Made by a program: the position numbers and the translations under genes. A stretch of 64,000 nt of DNA. It comes from Symbiodinium natans. Its lineage: Eukaryota > Sar > Dinophyceae > Suessiales > Symbiodiniaceae. The notes beneath the pieces are model-generated. The model was given only the letters and a program-made list of their open reading frames with translations. It ran no database searches and was not told the DNA's origin. Of the stretch, positions 58,072 to 64,000 are shown piece by piece (the first letter of the stretch is position 1; each line of letters opens with the position of its first letter). Location of the stretch: the NCBI GenBank assembly GCA_905221605.1, contig CAJNDS010002614.1, positions 92,001 through 156,000 on the forward strand, given 5' to 3'.

Positions 58072-58727
58072 GCTGGGATGGGCGTTTGCTTAAGTTGTGA
58101 CCTAGTTTTGTTAGCCGCATGTTTAGGCCTACGGCTCACCATTGCACGCCTGCGTGTGGCCACGAAACAGGCGTTGATCAGCGCTCGCATTTGGGGCTTC
58201 TGTGCTTAGTGTAGCTCTTGGGCCATGTCCTTGCAGGAGGCACGGCGTGCGTCTGCATCCTCCGACCTCGCAGAGTCTGAGTCGTCGGAGGGCGAATCTG
58301 GAGGCACTGAGGGCTTGCAGTCCATGGACTGATGCCCACGGGGGGGCTTTTTGTGACACTGTTCCCACGCGCGAGTGGGCTTGTGTCCTCTTGCTTCTTT
58401 GCTCCGAGGCGCGAGCCTCCGAGATTGAAGGTCGTTCAAGGTGTGTGAGCCTGCAGGTGCCACATCCCATCTATGTTTTTGTACTCATTCGGCCAGGTTG
58501 GGCTTAGCTCGTCCGGCCCCTGACGATCACACATGGCCTGGAGCCAAAGGAGCATTTGCTGCTAAAGCCAGCTGTGCGTGTGCTGAGTGCACGTGTCTCC
58601 ACTGGCGTGTGCACTACTTACATGTGCAAGTGAGTGCTCGCGAGCTATGGCAGCGCGCGTTTAAGCAACTTATTCACATTGCAGAGTTCGGTTCGAGCTG
58701 TCGCCTCGGTGTGTTTAGGTGGAAGTC
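58072..58727 (+). other. Spacer between recombinase and Gag
   Basis: 656 bp inside the element without a convincing gene. Open frames at 58202-58507 and 58441-58869 overlap each other and have arginine/cysteine-rich translations. The stretch might hold an internal promoter or trans-splicing acceptor for Gag-Pol, but nothing specific is visible. Confidence 0.4.
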
Positions 58728-59975
58728 ATGGCAGGAGCTGCGCCGGACACATTGGCCAGCTTGGGAGCCAGAGCCGGGGCGTCTGACTTGCTTATGCGCT
58801 ACCTCACAGATCGAGGCATCACAAGCATTGGGGCCATGTCGTTGCTGGCTCCTGACGTGGACACCCTAGTGAAGGCGCTGGTGGACCCCCTGCAGGTTGG
58901 CTTTCAGGGAGCCAACGAGATTTTTCGGCTCACAGCAGAGGAGTTGCCCATTGGCAAGGCCATCTTGCTTTACTTGAGGGAACTCTGCATTGAGTCCAGG
59001 CAGAGGGACGCCCAGGCTATGGCCGCCGTGGCACCCCCTGTAGGTGGGCTGTTGTCTCAGACAGCTGCGGTTGCCTCACCTCCCAAGGTGCCTACTGAGC
59101 TGGCGCCAGGTGAATGGCAACGAATGATAGGGCGCTACAATGGCCAGAAGGTCGATGCCCGCGAGAGGGTCTTCCCAGAATCCATGTTGCTTGGGGCCGA
59201 CGCCGTCATAGCTCGCTGCAAGTTCGAGCATGAAGTGTCAAAACAGTACTCACCACTCCCCCTCACCGCCATAATGCAGGCCAGGAGTTTTGCAGCCACA
59301 GGCGAGCTCAACCCGTTGGCGAAGCGTAAGAAGGAGGCCACCATGAAGCTTACCGCGAATGGGGAGCTGCAGTCTGAGCAGAAGGACTCAGAGTGGGAGG
59401 CGAGGTCATTGCTGTCGGTGCTTGATGGCCTGACCTCGTTGAAGTGGCTCTTCATCCTGGTGCAGATTGGCGATGAGCGTGATGTCATTGAGTACTTTGA
59501 CACCCTTGAAAAGAAGGCTCGCATCGCGCACAACAGGCTGGAACAGTTCAAGGTCTACTACGAGACTGTTGCGTGGCGCTTGGCTCAGAAGATGCGTGGG
59601 AATGTCACTTTCGCCCAGGCAGCCAAGGAGGTCCTACAGGATGCTCTCTTGTGGCAGGATACCATGGCACGGGACATTCCCAAACGCCCCTCCAAGCGCT
59701 CACTTGAGGGCCAGAATGAGGAAGGGGTGGCAAGGAAGCCACGTCAGCCTGATGTGCCGCCCCCGCCGAAAGGGCCTGGGCAGCAGGGGGGCAGAAGCGG
59801 TGGTCGTGGTGGAGGCAAAGGCGACCGCGGCAATCCCAAACAGCCGCGCTGGCATGAGGATTCGTGGTCCGATGCAGCGTGGTCCGGATCCACGTGGTAT
59901 ACGAATCGCTCTTGGCGCCGACCAGCTGAGAAGGAGAAAGAGCTGGCGGCGTCGGCCAGGCCGGCCAAGGAGTGA
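58728..59975 (+). CDS. Gag-like structural protein
   Basis: 415 residues from the ATG at 58728 to a UGA at 59973-59975. Mostly helical: an N-terminal helix-rich domain (LLMRYLTDRGITSIGAMSLL), a linker, then a central region (PGEWQRMIGRYNGQKVDARE; KWLFILVQIGDERDVIEYFD) and a basic Pro/Gly/Arg-rich tail (QQGGRSGGRGGGKGDRGNPK) suited to RNA binding. There is no CCHC knuckle. The position just before the methyltransferase-RT frame and the basic tail support a Gag role; no sequence family was recognised. The reading frame continues past the UGA into Pol without another stop. Confidence 0.68.
   Translation: MAGAAPDTLASLGARAGASDLLMRYLTDRGITSIGAMSLLAPDVDTLVKALVDPLQVGFQGANEIFRLTAEELPIGKAILLYLRELCIESRQRDAQAMAAVAPPVGGLLSQTAAVASPPKVPTELAPGEWQRMIGRYNGQKVDARERVFPESMLLGADAVIARCKFEHEVSKQYSPLPLTAIMQARSFAATGELNPLAKRKKEATMKLTANGELQSEQKDSEWEARSLLSVLDGLTSLKWLFILVQIGDERDVIEYFDTLEKKARIAHNRLEQFKVYYETVAWRLAQKMRGNVTFAQAAKEVLQDALLWQDTMARDIPKRPSKRSLEGQNEEGVARKPRQPDVPPPPKGPGQQGGRSGGRGGGKGDRGNPKQPRWHEDSWSDAAWSGSTWYTNRSWRRPAEKEKELAASARPAKE
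59973..59975 (+). other. Single in-frame UGA between Gag and Pol
   Basis: Context GCC AAG GAG TGA GAA ACC. Downstream, the same frame runs open through 51 nucleotides to the first codon of the 60027 frame and on to 62120. This is the arrangement seen where Gag-Pol is made by stop-codon readthrough. Confidence 0.7.
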
Positions 59976-60026
59976 GAAACCGCGGGAACCTCTCGCCAGC
60001 GTTGGAGCGAGGGGGGACCTGACGCA

Positions 60027-62120
60027 GTGGATGAGCCAACGCATACGAAGGCACCAGCCGTGCCGGCTGGAGTAGCTGAAACTACCAGCCCTCCACCTCA
60101 AGCCAAAGCTTTGAAAGGGTCGGTGGCCAAGGGTTCCACGCCTGGGGCGTCGCTGCGTCCCAAGGTGGCTGCTGCGCCGCCTCAGCGCAGGCAGCTGAGA
60201 GCCACGCTGCCGAAACCGGAAGTCATTCTGCTCAGTTTCTTCGATGGTATTGGGGTAGCGGCGGCAGCATTGGGTGACCATGCTACAGTCGCTTTAACCA
60301 TGGCGTGGGAAATCGATGAGGGCGCCGTGCGGATCTCCAGAGATCGTTCTACTGGGACCTTCCGCTGTCGTGGCAACATCAAGGACGAGGACCCTGAATG
60401 CGTGGCTAAGGCCATCGACTCCTTTGATCCTGACCGGCGGATGCAGGTCATCATAGCTGCAGGGCCTCCGTGCCCAGACTTCAGCACGATCATCGAGGGC
60501 GAGGGCCGCGACGGGTCACACGGGAAGCTGTTCGCATACTTCTGCGATCTGTACCAACAGTTGCGTGTAAAGCTGCGTGATCGTCGTGTGGGCATCTTGG
60601 TCGAGAACGTCATTATGGCCTCTAAAGCTGACCAGGACTACTTCTCCAAGCGCCTTGGGGTTGAACCAGTTTTAGTTGATGCGGCAGACTTCGGGGTCGT
60701 GAGCAGGCCCAGGGTCTGGTGGACCCCAGTGGACTGGACCCAGTGCACAGGGCTTCGTTGGTCCAAGGTGGGCCGTCTGAAGCGCCTTCATGTCGACTGT
60801 CAACGGGACGATCTCACCCGGTACGACATGGATGGGCATTCGTTCAGTGATGAGGTTCAGTCTGGAAGAAAGGTCCTCCCGTGCTATACGACGCCGGCCC
60901 CCACAGATGCTGGGAGGCCGGCGCCCAAGTCCTGCAAATCCAAGATCGACTCTGCCACCAGACAGAGGTGGTTAGAATCTGGTAGAGTTTTCGCACCGTG
61001 GCACTACAACGAATATGCCCTCCTGCGCTCCTCGAATGGGGCTCTCGTCACAGCTCCCATCACCATCAAGGAGCAGTCTCACCATCTGGCAGCAGGGTGG
61101 ACTTCGTCTGAGGGATGCAGCTCCCGGGACCGGCATAGGTACCTAGGAAATCACAGGGGTGTAGCCTCCTTCCTCTTCAAGCTGATTTTGACTCATGGCA
61201 CCGTTGTCGGCGGGCAGTGTGATGTCGCGCCCGTAGCCTTGTCTTCCAGTGTGCCTTCGGCGGAGGGAATCTCGTCCTGTGCACTGCCTTCGGAGCCGAG
61301 CGGATCGGCCAGGCAGTCTGTGCCGCAGTGGACAAAAGTTCTGTCCGATGCCAGGGCACTGGGGTTGCCCATCACTAGGGAACGCGCCCCTACTTCTTGT
61401 GGCATGCCACCGTCGGCCAACATGTGGGAGCATTGGGAACATAGCCAGCACATGTGTCATCACGCTGCACAGCCCCCATCTTTAGAACCCGGGTTGCTAA
61501 TCACTCTTCGTCGCGCTGCTCAGATGAATCCTCGAGAGCTACGAGACCATCGATCGGTGGTTCTGCAGGGCACTCGATCCATGATCGCTGAGTTGCGTGT
61601 GGAGACGGATGCATGGTTTGCTGCTGTGAGACCACACGTGCGCCAAGCATACACACATCCAGATGGTCACCGTTTTGAAGTCCTAGTTTTCCTTCGCTTG
61701 CTCCGAGAGTGCGGGTACCCCGACATTGAGGCTCTCGAGCTCGATCTCACTCGAGGCTTCCCCCTACTTGGTCCGGTTGCTCATTCGCCTGGATGGAGGC
61801 CTCGTTTGGATGATGCGTACCGGCACCCTATCTCGTTGGAGGCTTTCCGCGGATTGAACTCTGCTTATGTGAAAGAGAAGCTTCGTAAACCTAGAGTGGA
61901 TCCGGAGTGGCGCGCCATGATGACCGAGGTCGTCACAGAAGTACAGCTGGGGCGCATGGAAGGGCCATTTCAAGCTCCAGAAGATTGGCCTAAGAGCACG
62001 GTTGGGGCTGCTTCCTGGGGCGTTGACGTCGCGCCCATCCCCGATGGCCCGTGCTTCGTAGCGCGCTTTCAGCGTGGTGCAGACAGGGTCGGATGGCCGC
62101 AGAAAGGTTCGCAGGTGTGA
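60027..62120 (+). CDS. Pol part 1: C5-cytosine DNA methyltransferase plus RT N-terminus
   Basis: 697 codons, no ATG at its beginning (first codon GTG), in frame with Gag. Residues about 64-385 form a C5-cytosine DNA methyltransferase. Motif I is ILLSFFDGIGVAAAAL, the motif II acid is in AWEIDEGAVRIS, and motif IV GPPCPDFS carries the catalytic Cys149 (60471-60473). Motif VI is LVENV, motif VIII VSRPRVWW and motif X YLGNHRGVASF, with a target-recognition-like region between VIII and X. All key catalytic residues are present. Residues about 386-690 are a linker and the beginning of the RT (WRPRLDDAYRHPISLEAFRG, WRAMMTEVVTEVQLGRMEG, GPCFVARFQRGA). The frame then ends, while the RT continues one frame over. 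Likely role: methylating the element's own DNA or nearby host CG sites; this is inference. Confidence 0.92.
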   Translation: MDEPTHTKAPAVPAGVAETTSPPPQAKALKGSVAKGSTPGASLRPKVAAAPPQRRQLRATLPKPEVILLSFFDGIGVAAAALGDHATVALTMAWEIDEGAVRISRDRSTGTFRCRGNIKDEDPECVAKAIDSFDPDRRMQVIIAAGPPCPDFSTIIEGEGRDGSHGKLFAYFCDLYQQLRVKLRDRRVGILVENVIMASKADQDYFSKRLGVEPVLVDAADFGVVSRPRVWWTPVDWTQCTGLRWSKVGRLKRLHVDCQRDDLTRYDMDGHSFSDEVQSGRKVLPCYTTPAPTDAGRPAPKSCKSKIDSATRQRWLESGRVFAPWHYNEYALLRSSNGALVTAPITIKEQSHHLAAGWTSSEGCSSRDRHRYLGNHRGVASFLFKLILTHGTVVGGQCDVAPVALSSSVPSAEGISSCALPSEPSGSARQSVPQWTKVLSDARALGLPITRERAPTSCGMPPSANMWEHWEHSQHMCHHAAQPPSLEPGLLITLRRAAQMNPRELRDHRSVVLQGTRSMIAELRVETDAWFAAVRPHVRQAYTHPDGHRFEVLVFLRLLRECGYPDIEALELDLTRGFPLLGPVAHSPGWRPRLDDAYRHPISLEAFRGLNSAYVKEKLRKPRVDPEWRAMMTEVVTEVQLGRMEGPFQAPEDWPKSTVGAASWGVDVAPIPDGPCFVARFQRGADRVGWPQKGSQV

Positions 62121-63540
62121 GGACTACAGACGATCCCATCACAACGCCACGATATCAGTGGGGGATAGGCCAGAGTATGATGACGTCGAAGTGTACGTCC
62201 AAGCCATACGAGCTCTCGTAGAATTGGGTCTTGTGGTCATGGTGTGGTGTCAGGACCTCGCAGACGCATATAGAGCCTATCCGGTGCGTGAGCCAGGAGA
62301 TGCGTGCATGCTTTTGGACACCCCCTCTGGGCCCACACTCTGGCGACATCGAGTGTTGCCTTTTGGTAGCACAGCCAGTGTCTGGAGTTTTGGTCGCGTC
62401 ACCGACGCGCTCACCTGGCTGGTTCGGTGCCTGTTGATCGTGGCGATGCTGCATTATGTTGACGACCTCGGGGGCGTGCACGGTGACGGCGAGGTCGAAG
62501 ACGCTTTTTCATCCTTCACCGAGTTTTGTGTTTTGCTCGGTTTTCGCCTCAAACCTTCTAAGGCGCAAGCCCCGGCTTCCGAACAGAAGCTCTTGGGCGT
62601 CATCATTCGCATCCTCAGATCCGGTATCCAGCTTGCGCCTGACCCCAAACGAGTCCAGAAATTAGTGGCCCAGATAGACGAGATCCTTGCCTCTGGGCGC
62701 TTAGATGCCGAAGTAGCATCAAGACTGGCGGGGAAGTTGGCGTTTGTTGCAACCACTGCCTTTGGACGAGCTGGAGCCGCGGCATTGCAGCCACTGTATG
62801 CGCGATCCCGGAACCCGAGGGCTGGATCGGACGAACTCAATACGGGTTTGCGCGGGGCCTTAACTGCGCTACGAGTGATTCTCTTGCATCTCAGGCCTCG
62901 GTTCATTCCTTTTCATGTACCCCACAGAAGAACCGTTTTGTACACAGATGCTTTCTTTGAGCTTGGGGACAAGGTCTGGAAGCTGTCTGACCAGGACATA
63001 CCCACACAGTGGTCGCGAGAAGCATGCCTGGCAGCCAGAAATGGTTGGGGGTTTGTCGTCAGGATTGGTGACGAAGTGTTCTTTGGACACGGGAGTGTGT
63101 CCCCAACTTTGGTTGAAAAGTTCTGCACCAGACGGGCTTTCATCTACTTCCTCGAGATTTATGCACAACTTGTCGCATTCGTAGTTTTGTGCCATGCCCT
63201 ACCAGCTGAATGGATCTCTTTCATTGACAATCAGCCGGGCATGGCGGCGCTGCAGAAAGGTTTTGGGCGCGACGAGGTCATAAACTACATGATTACAGCC
63301 TTCTGGACTTTGGCTGCGCACAAGTCCTGGTTGCCGGAGTTCCATTGGGTACCATCAGCACTCAATATTGCGGACCCTGTATCCAGAGGGGACCTTTCCA
63401 TAGCGCAGCAGGGATGGCATCGGTTGGTCTCAGACCTCACACCTTTGGAAGAGGCATGCCGCGACCTCAACCATACTAACTTCGAAGATTTCTGTGAGCG
63501 TGTGACTGCGATGAAGTGGGAATGGTCCAAGACGTCCTAG
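62074..63540 (+). CDS. Pol part 2: reverse transcriptase and RNase H
   Basis: Continues the RT after a +1 frame change within the 47-bp overlap 62074-62120. Motifs in order: RKVRRCEDYRRSHHNAT, WCQDLADAYRAYPV (motif A), RVLPFGSTASVWSF (motif B), LHYVDDLGGV (catalytic DD, around residues 128-131), LKPSKAQAPASEQKLLGVII (motif D/E). RNase H follows with TVLYTDAFFELGD, FLEIYAQLVAF, SFIDNQPGMAAL and PSALNIADPVSRG, covering the Asp/Glu/Asp/Asp set. The stop TAG at 63538-63540 lies 34 bp before repeat B1. There is no ATG at the frame start, so it must be reached by frameshifting, or the copy carries an inactivating 1-bp indel. Confidence 0.9.
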   Translation: MVQTGSDGRRKVRRCEDYRRSHHNATISVGDRPEYDDVEVYVQAIRALVELGLVVMVWCQDLADAYRAYPVREPGDACMLLDTPSGPTLWRHRVLPFGSTASVWSFGRVTDALTWLVRCLLIVAMLHYVDDLGGVHGDGEVEDAFSSFTEFCVLLGFRLKPSKAQAPASEQKLLGVIIRILRSGIQLAPDPKRVQKLVAQIDEILASGRLDAEVASRLAGKLAFVATTAFGRAGAAALQPLYARSRNPRAGSDELNTGLRGALTALRVILLHLRPRFIPFHVPHRRTVLYTDAFFELGDKVWKLSDQDIPTQWSREACLAARNGWGFVVRIGDEVFFGHGSVSPTLVEKFCTRRAFIYFLEIYAQLVAFVVLCHALPAEWISFIDNQPGMAALQKGFGRDEVINYMITAFWTLAAHKSWLPEFHWVPSALNIADPVSRGDLSIAQQGWHRLVSDLTPLEEACRDLNHTNFEDFCERVTAMKWEWSKTS

Positions 63541-63574
63541 CCCCTCCGTGTATGGGGTGTGGGCGCGGATGGGC

Positions 63575-63708
63575 GGAGATGATGTGGCGCCGCTACCACA
63601 CACCTGCTGCACGGGTTCGGTTTGGACGCCTCGACATTACCACTCAATCCGGGAGTACGAAAAGTGGCCAACGATCTATCCACTTCGTGTGTGAGTGAGT
63701 AGCATGTC
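63575..63708 (+). repeat. Split direct repeat B1
   Basis: 63575-63659 is identical to 63916-64000. The remainder, to 63708, is inferred to continue in B2 beyond the window, because B1 should abut A2 at 63709. Confidence 0.88.
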
Positions 63709-63837
63709 GGGATGCATCTCGATGCAAAGTGACATGTAGCGAGCGAGTGCCGAGAACTGTGATCAGGAATGTACATATATATACATATGCCCCGCAGCCG
63801 CGCGAGGCTCGGGAGCAGTACCAGAGATTTTTGCTCT
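63709..63837 (+). repeat. Split direct repeat A2 (129 bp)
   Basis: Identical by eye to A1 at a constant offset of 8060 bp. Confidence 0.97.
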
Positions 63838-63915
63838 CCCGCCCACACCGCCCATTGTACATTCTTTCTCCCGGCTCGGAAAGGGGTCGACGAACTGATT
63901 TCGTACAGCAGGGGT

Positions 63916-64000
63916 GGAGATGATGTGGCGCCGCTACCACACACCTGCTGCACGGGTTCGGTTTGGACGCCTCGACATTACCACTCAATCCGGGAGTACG
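63916..64000 (+). repeat. Split direct repeat B2, cut by window end
   Basis: 85 bp identical to the start of B1. It is separated from A2 by 78 bp of sequence not found elsewhere in the window. Confidence 0.9.

Larger units (their letters stand above)
55649..64000 (+). mobile_element. Tyrosine-recombinase retrotransposon with DNA methyltransferase (right end cut by window)
   Basis: At least 8.35 kb. Split direct repeats are arranged A1 (55649-55777) - genes - B1 (63575 to about 63708) - A2 (63709-63837) - B2 (63916 to beyond 64000), the PAT/Ngaro-type plan of DIRS-order elements. Gene order inside: unknown 147-codon ORF, tyrosine recombinase, Gag-like, UGA, C5-methyltransferase-RT, frame change, RT-RNase H. 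The repeats I can compare are identical, so the copy is young. Elements of this order replicate through a circular DNA whose joined ends correspond to B1A2, and they insert by the recombinase without target-site duplication. Confidence 0.9.

Overview
The window looks like nuclear DNA of a dinoflagellate, most likely a Symbiodiniaceae-type alga. This is inferred, not searched. Host coding sequence is cut into very short exons. Their acceptors read AG|G and their apparent donors are often GC or GA rather than GT. Genes run in long co-oriented blocks. Much of the rest is retroelements of two orders, simple repeats and minisatellites. No bacterial operons, rRNA, tRNA or CRISPR arrays were recognised.

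Layout. 1-3.2 kb: mostly non-coding, with a 57-bp tandem repeat. 3.26-4.67 kb (minus): an exostosin/GT47-like glycosyltransferase. Directly upstream of it, across an (AC)n tract, lies a truncated reverse transcriptase-RNase H ORF (4.66-6.44 kb, minus). 6.47-14.07 kb (minus): a near-complete Ty1/copia element with identical 185-bp LTRs, primer-binding site, polypurine tract, gag with zinc knuckle, protease, integrase, RT-RNase H and an unusual C-terminal extension. 14.28-17.82 kb (minus): a decayed tyrosine-recombinase-type element with split direct repeats and no recombinase of its own. 18-33 kb: largely unassigned, with a 42-bp minisatellite and several microsatellites. 33.05-35.01 kb (plus): a Mo25/CAB39-like gene in about 12 tiny exons. 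35-46 kb: mostly non-coding, with two large minisatellite/satellite blocks at 42.8-44.4 kb. 45.9-49.34 kb (plus): a two-C2-domain protein. 50.45-51.2 kb (plus): a METTL13/EEF1AKMT-like methyltransferase. 51.6-55.05 kb (plus): scattered exons of a probable HEAT-repeat protein.

The most striking object is at 55.65-64.0 kb (plus): a large tyrosine-recombinase retrotransposon that runs off the right edge of the window. Its split direct repeats have the order A1 - genes - B1-A2 - B2. Between them lie a small unknown ORF, a tyrosine recombinase, a Gag-like protein, then a Pol reading frame. Pol is separated from Gag only by one in-frame UGA and begins with a full C5-cytosine DNA methyltransferase domain, followed by reverse transcriptase and RNase H. 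A +1 frame change interrupts the RT. The likely logic is that Gag packages RNA, RT/RNase H makes DNA, the recombinase inserts the circular form (the B1-A2 junction mimics joined ends), and the methyltransferase could mark the new DNA. Capture of cytosine methyltransferases by dinoflagellate retrotransposons has been reported in Symbiodinium. The recombinase-first order and the Gag-UGA-Pol arrangement are the points I would check for novelty.
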